From positions 1,364,001 through 1,428,000 of the forward strand of contig OZ219783.1 of NCBI GenBank assembly GCA_964291305.2: a stretch of DNA of 64,000 nucleotides, given 5' to 3'. Position 1 is the stretch's first letter. Each line of letters starts with the position of its first letter. Made by a program: the position numbers and the translations under genes. The notes under the pieces were generated by a model. The model was given only the letters and a program-made list of their open reading frames with translations, was not told where the DNA came from and ran no database searches. Below are positions 42,162 through 50,819 of this stretch, piece after piece. The stretch is from VXNF01 sp964291305. Its GTDB lineage: Bacteria > Actinomycetota > Acidimicrobiia > Acidimicrobiales > CATQHL01.

Positions 42162-43529
42162 GTGGCGCATTTCGATCTCGTGATAGTCGGGGCCGGTTCT
42201 GGTAACTCGCTACTCACTCCAGAACTAGCCAACTGCCGGGTGGCAATCCTGGAACGGTCTGCCTTTGGCGGCACCTGCCTGAACCGGGGCTGTATTCCAT
42301 CCAAGATGCTGGTTCACGTGGCCGACGTGGTCGAGACGGTACGGCACGCCGGCCGGCTAGGGGTGACGGCACACGTCGAGGAGGTGCGCTGGCCTGAGAT
42401 CTCTCGGCGCGTCTTTGGGCGTATCGACCCAATTGCCGCCGCGGGCGAGGACTACCGGCTGGAGCTGGACAACGTCACTGTGTACAAGGGCCAGGCTCGC
42501 TTCATCGGTCCCCGCCGTCTTGAGGTTAACGGGGCCGAAGTGAGCGGAGACTCTGTGGTCCTAGCGGCCGGTGCTCGGCCCTTTATCCCCCCGCAGCCGG
42601 ATTTGGCGTCGGTGCCGTATTACACCTCCGATGACATCATGCGCCTGGCTGAGCCGCCCGCTCGCCTGCTGATTTGGGGCGGTGGTTACATCGCTACCGA
42701 GCTGGCGCACGTTTTCGGCGCTGTCGGAAGCGAGGTGACCATCGTAAATCGGGGTCAGCGCCTTTTGCGTGCGGAAGACAGCGATGTCTCTGAGGCGGTT
42801 ACTGCTGCCTACCGCAAGCGTTTTCGAGTTCTGACCGACGCTCAGCTCATAGCTGCGAGGGTAGGTCCCGGCGCTGACATCCTGCTGGAGGTACAGCACG
42901 GTTCAGCCAGCGAGCGATTAGCGGCTGACGCGCTGCTCGTTGCCGCCGGACGGATCCCCAACGGCGCTGAGTTGGAGGTCGGTTCCGCCGGTATAGCGCT
43001 TGACAACGCTGGCTACGTGGTAGTGGACAATTACGGGCGTACCACGGCTGAGGGCGTCTGGGCGTTAGGTGATATCTGTAACCCTAAGCAACTCAAGCAC
43101 GTAGCTAACGCCGAGGCGCGGGCGGTGGCGCACAATCTGGCTCATCCCGAGAATCTGCGCCCGGTAGCGCTCGGTCCCGTACCCCATGCGGTCTTCGCCT
43201 CGCCGCAGGTGGCCTCTGTTGGCGCTAACGAACAAGAGCTGATAGCCGCCGGTAGGCCTTATCGACGCGCACTGGTGCCCTACAGCCAAACCGCCTATGG
43301 CTGGGCTATGGAGGACACCAACAGCTTCTGCAAGCTGCTCTCCGATGCTGCCTGCGAGCAACTACTGGGGGCCCATATTTGTGGTCCCGATGCCGCGGTG
43401 TTGCTGCAGCAACTCGTTGGGGCCATGGCCTTTGGCTTAAGCGTAAGCCAGTTGGCCCGAGAGCAACTGTATATACACCCGGCGCTAAGTGAGGTTGTCG
43501 AGCAGGCCCTTTTGGAACTGGTCGCTTGA
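42162..43529 (+). CDS. mtr: Mycothione reductase
   Basis: A 455-residue FAD/NAD(P) disulfide reductase that recycles oxidised mycothiol, the actinobacterial thiol. It follows the Mtr pattern closely: FDLVIVGAGSGNSLL, the redox pair Cys39/Cys44 in GGTCLNRGCIPSK, RVFGRIDPIAAAGEDYR, the NADPH fold LLIWGGGYIATELAHVF, LGDICNPKQLKHVANAEARAV, YGWAMEDTNSFCKL, and the His-Glu of YIHPALSEVVEQALL. The SGNS and KHVANAEAR signatures separate it from lipoamide and glutathione reductases. GTG 42162. It is a strong taxonomic marker for Actinobacteria. Confidence 0.96.
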   Translation: MAHFDLVIVGAGSGNSLLTPELANCRVAILERSAFGGTCLNRGCIPSKMLVHVADVVETVRHAGRLGVTAHVEEVRWPEISRRVFGRIDPIAAAGEDYRLELDNVTVYKGQARFIGPRRLEVNGAEVSGDSVVLAAGARPFIPPQPDLASVPYYTSDDIMRLAEPPARLLIWGGGYIATELAHVFGAVGSEVTIVNRGQRLLRAEDSDVSEAVTAAYRKRFRVLTDAQLIAARVGPGADILLEVQHGSASERLAADALLVAAGRIPNGAELEVGSAGIALDNAGYVVVDNYGRTTAEGVWALGDICNPKQLKHVANAEARAVAHNLAHPENLRPVALGPVPHAVFASPQVASVGANEQELIAAGRPYRRALVPYSQTAYGWAMEDTNSFCKLLSDAACEQLLGAHICGPDAAVLLQQLVGAMAFGLSVSQLAREQLYIHPALSEVVEQALLELVA

Positions 43530-43570
43530 GCAGCCGGCCGGAGGTGATCTGTCGGCCCTAACGTAGAGGC

Positions 43571-44668
43571 GTGAGCAGTATCTGGGGTCACACGTTTCGC
43601 ATCAGCACCTTTGGTGAGTCCCACGGTGGTGCCATAGGTGTGGTCGTGGAAGGCTGCCCACCGCGCCTAGCGCTGACTGTTGCCGACATCCAAGCGGAGC
43701 TGGATCGCAGACGTCCAGGGCAGAGCCATCTCACGACCCCGCGGGACGAGTCCGATGAGGTGCAGATCCTGTCGGGAACCTTCGAGGGTCGCACGCTCGG
43801 TACCCCTATCGGGATGCTGATTCCCAACACCGACGCCCGTCCCGAGGCCTACGAGCACCTGCGTCACGTCTACCGCCCTTCGCACGCCGATTATGTGACC
43901 GAAGCCAAATACGGCATCCGCAACTGGCAAGGAGGGGGGCGTGCCAGTGCTCGTGAGACGGCAGCTCGGGTGGCCGGCGGCGCAGTGGCGCGTCGACTAC
44001 TAGCTGTGGCTTGCGACATTCAGGTCGTGGGGTGGGTAGCTCAGGTGCATGAGATTCGAGCATCGGTGGACTCCGCCAGCGTCACTCGCCAGACCGTCGA
44101 TGCCTCACCGGTGCGCTGTGGCGATCCCGACTCAGCCGCGTCCATGAGCGCGGCGATAGAAGCCGCCCGCCAGCGCGGCGATTCCTTAGGCGGAGTCGTG
44201 GCTTGCGTGGCGCGAGGCGTACCAGCAGGGTTAGGAGATCCGGTATTCGACAAGCTTGAGGCTGATCTGGCCAAGGCCTTGATGTCGCTGCCGGCAGCCA
44301 AGGGATTCGAGATCGGCAGTGGCTTTGCAGCCGCCACAATGACCGGCCTGCAGCACAACGACCCGTTCGTAGCAGGCCCTGAAGGTCGGCCGCGGACACT
44401 TTCGAATAATTCAGGCGGTGTCCAGGGGGGGATCTCCAATGGGGAAGACATCCTGCTGCGAGTGGGTTTTAAACCCACGGCCACCATTAGCTCCGATCAG
44501 CGCACCGTAGACCGGTCGGGCCAGGAGGTGCTGTTGGCAGCCCGCGGCCGCCATGACCCTTGCGTGTTGCCCCGCGCCGTGCCAATGGTGGAAGCAATGG
44601 TTTGCTTAGTGCTAGCAGACCACTGGCTGCGCCAACAGACGGTGGCCGTGCTTGACTGCGAGAGTTAG
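43571..44668 (+). CDS. aroC: Chorismate synthase
   Basis: A 365-residue FMN-dependent lyase catalysing the last shikimate step, EPSP to chorismate. The N-terminal ISTFGESHGGAIGVVVEGCPP, the GRASARETAARVAGGAVARR block, SNNSGGVQGGISNGEDI, and the FKPTATIS region are diagnostic. The start is GTG 43571, 41 bases after mtr. It supplies chorismate to TrpE encoded later in the window; DAHP synthase, the first step, is also in this window. Confidence 0.97.
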   Translation: MSSIWGHTFRISTFGESHGGAIGVVVEGCPPRLALTVADIQAELDRRRPGQSHLTTPRDESDEVQILSGTFEGRTLGTPIGMLIPNTDARPEAYEHLRHVYRPSHADYVTEAKYGIRNWQGGGRASARETAARVAGGAVARRLLAVACDIQVVGWVAQVHEIRASVDSASVTRQTVDASPVRCGDPDSAASMSAAIEAARQRGDSLGGVVACVARGVPAGLGDPVFDKLEADLAKALMSLPAAKGFEIGSGFAAATMTGLQHNDPFVAGPEGRPRTLSNNSGGVQGGISNGEDILLRVGFKPTATISSDQRTVDRSGQEVLLAARGRHDPCVLPRAVPMVEAMVCLVLADHWLRQQTVAVLDCES

Positions 44669-44711
44669 ACCGGCGAGCCGAACCGTTGAAAGATCATCAA
44701 CCGAAGAGCCG

Positions 44712-45101
44712 TCAGCCGGCGCTCACTAACGACTCGAGTTCCCACGAAAGCCGCGGACAGTCGCCCCAGAGGCGCTCGAGTTGGTAATACTCCCGATCCT
44801 GCTCAGAGAATACGTGCACCACGAAGTCTCCGAAGTCCATTAGAACCCAAGACCGCGTTTGGAGCCCTTCGGTGGACAGCGGTTTTGGTCCACCAGCGGC
44901 GCGCACTCCTTCGGCGACCGCTTCGCAGATGGCTTTAAGTTGGCGTGGGTTCGCCCCACTGGTAATGACAAAAAAGTCGCATACGACAAGCACCTCGGTT
45001 ACATCGATCAGCAGAGTGTCACGGCCGAAATGATCGTGGGCTGCCCGGGCCGCCGCGCTCGCCCAAGAGAAGAACTCGTTTCGGTCCCTACCGTGGCGCA
45101 C
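44712..45101 (-). CDS. rsfS: Ribosomal silencing factor RsfS
   Basis: A 129-residue DUF143/RsfS protein that binds ribosomal protein L14 and blocks subunit joining under starvation. Characteristic stretches are ASAAARAAHDHFGRDTLLIDV, VCDFFVITSGANPRQLKAI, and SWVLMDFGDFVVHVFSEQDREYYQLERLWGDCP. GTG 45101. It is directly downstream of nadD, the common order in bacteria. Confidence 0.96.
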   Translation of the reverse strand: MRHGRDRNEFFSWASAAARAAHDHFGRDTLLIDVTEVLVVCDFFVITSGANPRQLKAICEAVAEGVRAAGGPKPLSTEGLQTRSWVLMDFGDFVVHVFSEQDREYYQLERLWGDCPRLSWELESLVSAG

Positions 45102-45159
45102 TGTGGCCAGTGTAGATCAGCTACCGCCGAGCGGAGCAACCATCAGAGTCGGCGCTCGC

Positions 45160-45768
45160 CTAGCGGTACATACCGCGCCGCTCGATCTCGGCTGCTACAG
45201 GTCGTGACAGCACGCTGCCGAGCGGGTGCCCCTCAGCTAACCAGCGACGCACGTGCGTGCTAGACACCTCGATACCAGGTCCGTCCACGTAAACCCAGCA
45301 ACAACCCTCTGGCGGTGCACCCGGTCCGGTAGCCCCGAGGCGACCTACCACCGCAACGGTCGCCAATGACTGGATTATCCCGGGATGACGCCACGTGTCT
45401 AGCTCTCCAGCCAAGTCGCTGCCCACGATGAGGAAGAGTTCATGGTCCTCATCGGCTAGTGCTGTAAGTGTCTCCGCAGTGGAGGAATCCCCACCTCGGT
45501 CGATCTCCAGTGTGGAGACTTCGAAACCTGCCATGTCCTCTACCGCGGCGCGCACCAACGCCAGGCGGTCGCCGGCGGGACTGACCGGCTGGTCGTTTAC
45601 TTTCTGCCAGGGCACATTGGCCACGACGAAGAGCACCCTGTCCAACCCCAACGCCCAGCGAGCTGCCTCGGCTGCCGCCAAATGACCAATGTGGGGTGGG
45701 TCGAAAGTTCCGCCGAAGACACCGAGGCGCTGGCGTCGGGCAGACGCTGCCTCGACCGTGTCCGTCAT
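45160..45768 (-). CDS. nadD: Nicotinate-nucleotide adenylyltransferase
   Basis: A 202-residue NadD, which adenylates nicotinate mononucleotide in NAD synthesis. The N-terminal GVFGGTFDPPHIGHLAAAEAAR contains the nucleotidyltransferase HxGH-type motif. The end SSTHVRRWLAEGHPL is the SSTxxR motif. The start is ATG 45768. It pairs with rsfS downstream, separated by 58 bases. Confidence 0.96.
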   Translation of the reverse strand: MTDTVEAASARRQRLGVFGGTFDPPHIGHLAAAEAARWALGLDRVLFVVANVPWQKVNDQPVSPAGDRLALVRAAVEDMAGFEVSTLEIDRGGDSSTAETLTALADEDHELFLIVGSDLAGELDTWRHPGIIQSLATVAVVGRLGATGPGAPPEGCCWVYVDGPGIEVSSTHVRRWLAEGHPLGSVLSRPVAAEIERRGMYR

Positions 45769-45813
45769 GCGAGCGAAGCTAGCGCTCGACTGGCTGGATC
45801 CGCTGACACTGAT

Positions 45814-45831
45814 CGACTATATTCATAGTCG
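45814..45831. promoter_or_regulatory. Short inverted repeat near the nadD start
   Basis: CGACTAT-ATTC-ATAGTCG is a perfect 7-base inverted repeat with a four-base centre, 46 bases upstream of the nadD start. It lies in the 407-base gap 45769-46175 between nadD and the sigma-factor gene. Apart from this and the CRP-type site, the gap contains nothing recognisable. Confidence 0.35.
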
Positions 45832-46009
45832 CTTGCAGCTTTCTAGCACGTGTTCCGTGAGGGTAAACAAGAGCCATATCACAGAAAACGCAAGGAAATC
45901 TGCGGCGAGATAGCCCCTCGTTCGGGCTTGAACGGATTCTGACGAAGCCAGGTTGAGTTTCTCCTGCTGTGGCCAACGCCAACGCATACAAGATGGGCGG
46001 TTACCAACC

Positions 46010-46025
46010 TGTGAAATTTGTCACA
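46010..46025. promoter_or_regulatory. CRP/FNR-family binding site
   Basis: TGTGAAATTTGTCACA matches the consensus TGTGA-N6-TCACA exactly in both half-sites. It lies 150 bases upstream of the sigma-factor ATG, inside an AT-richer patch. Actinobacterial CRP-type regulators (Crp, GlxR, Cmr) use this motif. TTGTCA at 46018-46023 could double as a -35 element. Confidence 0.65.
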
Positions 46026-46175
46026 AGCTCGGATCGCTAGGGTCAGAGCGGAACAAGAGACCGACAAAGTTTGTTACAACATCAGAGAGTCAAACCCGAA
46101 CGCCAGGGACCGCCCCGGAGGCCAACCTGCCCCGCTGCGGTATGAGACAACTAAGAAAACAGGAACAAAGAAGCT

Positions 46176-47006
46176 ATGAGCGATTCAGTCGGCCAGTACC
46201 TAAATGAGATCGGCCTCGTGGACCTGCTAAACGCAGCGGGCGAGCGAGAGCTTTCACAGACCATCGAGCGCGGCCGCGAGGCTGCCGAGCGAAAAGCCGC
46301 CGGTGAGCGGGCTCAACACCTCGATCGCGACATCGAGGCAGCCGCAATAGCGAAAGACCGGTTTATTCGTTCCAACCTGCGCCTCGTGGTCAGCGTGGCC
46401 CGGCGCTACCCCTTACCGCCGGGCATGGAGTTGCTGGATTTGATCCAGGAAGGGAACCTCGGACTTGAGCATGCCGTTGACAAGTTCGATTGGCGCAAGG
46501 GGTTCAAGTTTTCCACCTATGCCACCTTCTGGATCCGTCAGGCCATCGGTCGGGCGCTAGACCAGAAGGCCAGCCTCGTACGCCTGCCGGGCGACCGTTC
46601 AGCCAGCCTGCGGGCGGCTCTACGTCAGGTTTCTGGCAACGGTGACGAACTCGACGAGGAACACGCGCGGCTCCATCGCCTGACTACGCCTACCTCTCTG
46701 GACCGCACGATCGGCGACGACGACAGCAACGAGTTGATTGATCTCATCGCCGATGCGAACCCGGGGCCAGAGCAGATGGTGATGGCGTTCGCTGACAATG
46801 AAATGGTTACCGATCTGCTGTCGGTGCTAGACGAGCGCGCCCGTTTCGCCGTGGAGCAGCGCTTCGGCCTACAGGACGGCCGCAAGCGGAGCTACCGCGA
46901 GGTGGGAGAGGAGTTAGGTGTAACGGCAGAAGCTGCCCGGAGACTCGTCAAGCGCGCCGTAAATGTGGTGCGTGAGCGAGCCGTCGAACGCACCGACGCC
47001 GCCTGA
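46176..47006 (+). CDS. Small sigma-70 family factor (RpoD-like, group 2/3)
   Basis: A 276-residue sigma factor. Region 1.2 is SDSVGQYLNEIG at the very N-terminus. Region 2 is strong (NLRLVVSVARRYPLPPGMELLDLIQEGNLGLEHAVDKFDWRKGFKFSTYATFWIRQAI), with the -10 recognition helix intact. Region 3 is short and weak (about residues 135-175). Region 4 has the helix-turn-helix SYREVGEELGVTAEAARRLVKRA. It lacks the large 1.1 region, so it is probably an alternative rather than the main sigma factor. A CRP-type palindrome lies 150 bases upstream. No anti-sigma gene is adjacent. Confidence 0.92.
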   Translation: MSDSVGQYLNEIGLVDLLNAAGERELSQTIERGREAAERKAAGERAQHLDRDIEAAAIAKDRFIRSNLRLVVSVARRYPLPPGMELLDLIQEGNLGLEHAVDKFDWRKGFKFSTYATFWIRQAIGRALDQKASLVRLPGDRSASLRAALRQVSGNGDELDEEHARLHRLTTPTSLDRTIGDDDSNELIDLIADANPGPEQMVMAFADNEMVTDLLSVLDERARFAVEQRFGLQDGRKRSYREVGEELGVTAEAARRLVKRAVNVVRERAVERTDAA

Positions 47007-47028
47007 ATTGGGCAGCGCTTTAGCCGCC

Positions 47029-48369
47029 ATGACTTGGTCGCGTGAGAGTTGGAGGAACTTCCCGGCTTTACAGCAACCCACTTGGCCCGATCCAGCCGAT
47101 CTAGAGCGAACGCTTAAGACTCTGGCCGGCTTCCCACCGCTGGTGTTCGCTGGCGAAGCACGCAACCTCACTGCCAAGCTGCGCGAGGTGGCTGCCGGTC
47201 GGGCGTTCCTGCTGCAGGCCGGCGATTGCGCTGAATCCTTCGACGCTCTATCTGCTGACAGCATCCGCGACAAACTGCGCGTGATCTTGCAGATGGCTGT
47301 AGTGCTGACCTACTCAGCTGGTGTTCCAGTTGTGAAGGTTGGACGTATTGCCGGGCAGTTCGCCAAGCCTCGTTCTAGCGAAACCGAGGTGATCCAAGAC
47401 GAGACACTGCCCTCATTCCGTGGTCACATGGTCAACGACATCACATTTTCCGCCTCGGCTCGGCTAGCCGACGCCAATCGTCTGCTGACCGCCTACCACG
47501 CCTCGGCGTCCACACTGAACCTACTGCGCTCGTTCACCAAGGGGGGGTTCGCAGATCTAGCCCGAGTCCACGCTTGGAACCAGGAATTTGTGGCCTCTTC
47601 GCCTGCCGGGCAGCGCTATGAAGAACTAGCCGGCGGCATCGATGCCGCCCTTCGCTTCATGAACGCCTGCGGGATCGGCAGCGGCGACCATGTCCAGTTG
47701 CATACGGTGGACTTCTTCACCAGTCATGAGGCCCTAATCCTGCCCTATGAAGAAGCCCTGACCCGCGTCGACTCTCTGACCGGCGAGCCGTACGACTGCT
47801 CCGCGCACATGCTCTGGATCGGAGAGCGCACCCGGCAGCTGGATGGAGCGCACGTGGAGTTCCTACGGGGTGTCCACAACCCGCTCGGCTGCAAGATCGG
47901 ACCAAACGCAACCTCAACCGAAGTCCTGGAGCTGTGCGAGGTACTTAACCCCGAGCGCCTCCCGGGCCGCCTGACGCTTATCTCCCGTATGGGAGCTGAT
48001 CGCATCGCTGAGGTGTTGCCACCCCTAGTGCGAGCGGTGCGCGATGCCGGCCATCCGGTGGTTTGGGCATGCGACCCTATGCACGGCAACACATTCACTT
48101 CCCCATCCACGGGGCATAAGACTCGGCATTTCGAGGACATCAGCACTGAGATCGACCGCTTTTTCGCCGTGCACCGGGCCGAAGGCACCTGGCCTGGCGG
48201 CATACACGTGGAACTGACCGGAGATGATGTCACCGAATGCCTAGGCGGTTCTGAAGGCCTTGGGCCTGACGACCTGCCAATGCGCTACGAGACAATGTGC
48301 GACCCGCGCCTCAACGCTGGACAGTCTCTAGACCTCGCCTTCCGCGTAGCCGAGAAACTCCGCACCTGA
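47029..48369 (+). CDS. aroG: 3-deoxy-7-phosphoheptulonate (DAHP) synthase, class II
   Basis: A 446-residue class II (plant/mycobacterial type) DAHP synthase, first step of the shikimate pathway. Motifs are FLLQAGDCAESFDALSADSIRDKL, VGRIAGQFAKPRSSETE, RGHMVNDITF, HTVDFFTSHEALIL, GPNATSTEVLELCEV, SRMGADRIAEVLPPLVRAV and ACDPMHGNTF. ATG 47029 (MTWSRESWRNFPALQQPTW) matches the family N-terminus; an ATG at 46963 would overlap the sigma gene and adds no domain. Together with aroC and trpE it outlines the chorismate route. Confidence 0.96.
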   Translation: MTWSRESWRNFPALQQPTWPDPADLERTLKTLAGFPPLVFAGEARNLTAKLREVAAGRAFLLQAGDCAESFDALSADSIRDKLRVILQMAVVLTYSAGVPVVKVGRIAGQFAKPRSSETEVIQDETLPSFRGHMVNDITFSASARLADANRLLTAYHASASTLNLLRSFTKGGFADLARVHAWNQEFVASSPAGQRYEELAGGIDAALRFMNACGIGSGDHVQLHTVDFFTSHEALILPYEEALTRVDSLTGEPYDCSAHMLWIGERTRQLDGAHVEFLRGVHNPLGCKIGPNATSTEVLELCEVLNPERLPGRLTLISRMGADRIAEVLPPLVRAVRDAGHPVVWACDPMHGNTFTSPSTGHKTRHFEDISTEIDRFFAVHRAEGTWPGGIHVELTGDDVTECLGGSEGLGPDDLPMRYETMCDPRLNAGQSLDLAFRVAEKLRT

Positions 48370-48402
48370 GCACAAGTGCGCTAAAGGCCACTGTCCTAGT
48401 AG

Positions 48403-48486
48403 TGCCCGGGGTGGGACTCGAACCCACACGACCGCGAGGTCAGAGGATTTTGAGTCCTCCGCGTCTTCCAATTCCGCCACCCGGGC
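48403..48486 (-). tRNA. tRNA-Leu (anticodon CAA)
   Basis: Read on the minus strand, GCCCGGG (48486-48480) pairs with CCCGGGC (48410-48404), and 48403 gives discriminator A. The anticodon arm is GAGGA-CTCAAAA-TCCTC with anticodon CAA, and the T arm carries GTTCGAGTC. A long variable arm (about TGACCTCGCGGTCG) makes it class II, as expected for leucine. The 3' CCA is not encoded. It is convergent with the DAHP synthase gene. Confidence 0.97.
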
Positions 48487-48493
48487 TGACGGT

Positions 48494-48522
48494 AGTATCA
48501 GTAGAGCCTACGCTTCACTCAA
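48494..48522 (-). promoter_or_regulatory. Likely tRNA-Leu promoter
   Basis: On the minus strand, TTGAGT (48522-48517) and GATACT (48499-48494) are 17 bases apart, each matching four of six consensus bases. The -10 ends seven bases before the tRNA 5' end, which fits a start close to the mature end. Confidence 0.5.
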
Positions 48523-48583
48523 GCTCCAACCATCCCTCGACTCACGAGGTCTGCTCCAACATGTTACTTGAATCCTCCTGCCG

Positions 48584-48615
48584 GCGTGGCTGTTGTGCAC
48601 CACGCTGCCAACAGC
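48584..48615 (+). promoter_or_regulatory. Mutually exclusive hairpins in the fab operon leader
   Basis: GCGTGG (48584-48589) pairs with CCACGC (48600-48605). GCTGTTG (48589-48595) pairs with CAACAGC (48609-48615). The two interleave, so they compete or form a pseudoknot, 40-70 bases before the fabD ATG, which has no clear Shine-Dalgarno sequence. A regulatory role is possible. Confidence 0.3.
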
Positions 48616-48655
48616 AACACTTGCTCTCCGACATGATGCGTCTTATCCCTTCAGC

Positions 48656-49831
48656 ATGATTAGTTTCACCTACCCCGGCCAGGGTTCTCAGACTCCGAGC
48701 ATGGGCGCAGCTTGGACTGACGAGCCATCCTGGGAACTCGTTGAAGAGGCCTCGGCGGCAACCGGCCGCGACGTAGCATTCCTCCTCCTGCAGGCTGATG
48801 CTGAAGAACTGAGACAGACTCGCAACTCTCAACTTGCCACGTTCGTAATGAGCATGCTGGTGCTGGACGCTATAGCCCGGGTAGGTCTGCTGCCGAACGC
48901 CCACGCGGGGCACAGCCTCGGGGAGTACAGCGCCCTGGTGGCGTCGGGTGTGCTGGACTTCGCTGAGGCAGCGCATCTAGTTGCCGAACGTGGCGAAGCC
49001 ATGCAACTGGCTGCCGAAGAGCAGGAGGGCACCATGGCCGCCGTCTTGGGGCTGGCTGACGAAGAGGTGGAGTCTGTCTGTGTCGAGGCTGGCTCGAATG
49101 TCTGGGTTGCTAACTACAACGCGCCTGGTCAGGTTGTGATCGCCGGCTCGCCTACAGATGTCAACGCGGCTGGCGAAGTGGCCCGTGGGAGCGGCGCCAA
49201 GCGGGTGATGAAACTGCAAGTCGGCGGTGCCTTCCACACCCCCTTTATGGCGTCGGCCTACGAACGCCTCACCAAGGCTCTTGCCAAAGCTGAGTTTCAC
49301 GATCCCGATGTACCGGTCTACGCCAACGTTGATGCCACCCCTTATGACAATGGACAGCCGTGGCCGCGGTTGCTAGCCCGTCAGCTCACCAGTCCGGTTC
49401 GCTGGAATCAGACAGTCCGCCGGCTGGCCGATACCGGCTGCGGGACTTTCGTGGAACTCGGCCCAGGCGCCGCCCTCACCAGCATGGCCAAACGCATCGC
49501 CACTAGCGCAACGCACCTCAGCGTGCGCAACCCCGCAGATATCGACCCTCTCCTGGAGTCGGTTGGAGCCGGCGGTGACAGTGCGGCAAATCTGGCCGAG
49601 GGCGAATCGCTCCATGCCTACGAGCGACTAGTGGTGGCGCCTGCTGCCGGCGTGTTCAAACCGGCTGAGCCAGACTGCAAAGGCACTCGTATCGCTGTCG
49701 GGGCCGTGCTCGGTGAGGTAAGCGGAGAGCCCGTGCGCTCCCCGTTCAGCGGCGTTGTGATGGACTATCTCACCGTAGAAGGGGAGCGGGTTGTGACCAA
49801 CCAGCCGATTGCCTGGTTGCGGACCGACTGA
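48656..49831 (+). CDS. fabD: Malonyl-CoA:ACP transacylase with C-terminal lipoyl/biotinyl-like domain
   Basis: 391 residues. Residues 1-290 are FabD: ISFTYPGQGSQ, nucleophile Ser87 in GHSLGEYSAL, Arg in the AERGEAMQ region, and His in GGAFHTPFM; it loads malonyl groups onto ACP. Residues about 318-391 are extra. The stretch from LVVAPAAGVFKP to SPFSGVVMDYLTVEGERVVTNQPIAWLR has the strand pattern of a barrel-sandwich biotinyl/lipoyl domain, but the position of the modified lysine is occupied by Met-Asp. ATG 48656 matches the family start. It is first gene of fabD-fabH-fabG-acpP-fabF. Confidence 0.95.
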   Translation: MISFTYPGQGSQTPSMGAAWTDEPSWELVEEASAATGRDVAFLLLQADAEELRQTRNSQLATFVMSMLVLDAIARVGLLPNAHAGHSLGEYSALVASGVLDFAEAAHLVAERGEAMQLAAEEQEGTMAAVLGLADEEVESVCVEAGSNVWVANYNAPGQVVIAGSPTDVNAAGEVARGSGAKRVMKLQVGGAFHTPFMASAYERLTKALAKAEFHDPDVPVYANVDATPYDNGQPWPRLLARQLTSPVRWNQTVRRLADTGCGTFVELGPGAALTSMAKRIATSATHLSVRNPADIDPLLESVGAGGDSAANLAEGESLHAYERLVVAPAAGVFKPAEPDCKGTRIAVGAVLGEVSGEPVRSPFSGVVMDYLTVEGERVVTNQPIAWLRTD

Positions 49832-49886
49832 GACAAGCTGTGAGACGACTTTCGGCACTACTGCAGCTAGCCACAGCCAGAGTGCG

Positions 49887-50819
49887 ATGAGCAGAGGTAG
49901 CCGTATCACTGGCTACGGCACAGCCCTGCCCAAACGCGTTATCACAAACCACGATCTGGCCCAGACTCTCGACACCAGTGACGCCTGGATCACCGAACGC
50001 ACTGGCATCAAGGAGCGCCGTATAGGTAGCACTACAAGGGCTTTGGCAATCGAGGCAGCGCAAGACGCTCTGGCAATGGCCGGCCTTTCAGCCGAGAACC
50101 TGGATGGCGTGATCCTGGCCACCACTACGCCCGACCGGGTGATCCCCGCCACTGCCAGCTCTGTCCAGTTGGCCCTGGGGGCCACTTGTGGGGCCTTCGA
50201 CTTGAACGCTGCCTGTTCTGGGTTCGTCTACGGGCTAAACGTAGCTCATGGGCTCATCCTGGCGGGCGCTGAACACGTGCTGTTAGTGGGCTCGGAAACC
50301 CTCAGCCGTTTCGTGGACTGGGAGGATCGGGCTACTGCCGTCTTGTTTGGCGACGGCGCCGGGGCGGTGGTGCTTTCGGCCACTGCTAGTGAGGACAACG
50401 CCGTGTTGGGCTGGGCGCTGGGCTGCAATGGCGCGCTTGAGAAGTCGCTTTACTGCGACTTCGGCAGCTTCATCTACATGGAGGGCCGAGAGGTGTTTCG
50501 CCAGGCGGTGAGAATCATGGTCGCAACCTGCCAGGATGCTCTAGCGGCCGCCGGTCTTACCACCACCGACATCGATCTGGTGATACCACATCAAGCCAAC
50601 GTCCGCATAATTCAGAGCGCCTGCGAGAAGCTAGGACTCTCCGAGGACAGAACTGTCCAAGTACTCAGTTGGACTGGCAATACCTCAGCCGCCTCGATCC
50701 CGCTGGCACTCGCCGATGCCGCCGACAGCGGTCGGCTGAGAGCCGCCGACATCGCTTTGCTGGTGGGTTTCGGTGCCGGTATGACCTCTGCTAGCGCGCT
50801 TGTGCGCTGGGACCTATGA
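49887..50819 (+). CDS. fabH: 3-oxoacyl-ACP synthase III
   Basis: A 310-residue KAS III that starts fatty-acid chains by condensing acyl-CoA with malonyl-ACP. The Cys-His-Asn triad is visible: Cys110 in LNAACSGFVYGL, His in IPHQANVRII, and Asn in TGNTSAASIPLAL. The N-terminal SDAWITERTGIKERRI is typical. ATG 49887 is selected by family length. The end overlaps fabG by four bases (ATGA). Confidence 0.97.
   Translation: MSRGSRITGYGTALPKRVITNHDLAQTLDTSDAWITERTGIKERRIGSTTRALAIEAAQDALAMAGLSAENLDGVILATTTPDRVIPATASSVQLALGATCGAFDLNAACSGFVYGLNVAHGLILAGAEHVLLVGSETLSRFVDWEDRATAVLFGDGAGAVVLSATASEDNAVLGWALGCNGALEKSLYCDFGSFIYMEGREVFRQAVRIMVATCQDALAAAGLTTTDIDLVIPHQANVRIIQSACEKLGLSEDRTVQVLSWTGNTSAASIPLALADAADSGRLRAADIALLVGFGAGMTSASALVRWDL

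Noticed and set aside
48297..48659. ORF on the plus strand across the tRNA, with a GVGLEPTRPRG peptide
   Set aside because: This is the familiar translation artefact of the antisense of a tRNA-Leu; the tRNA fold is complete.
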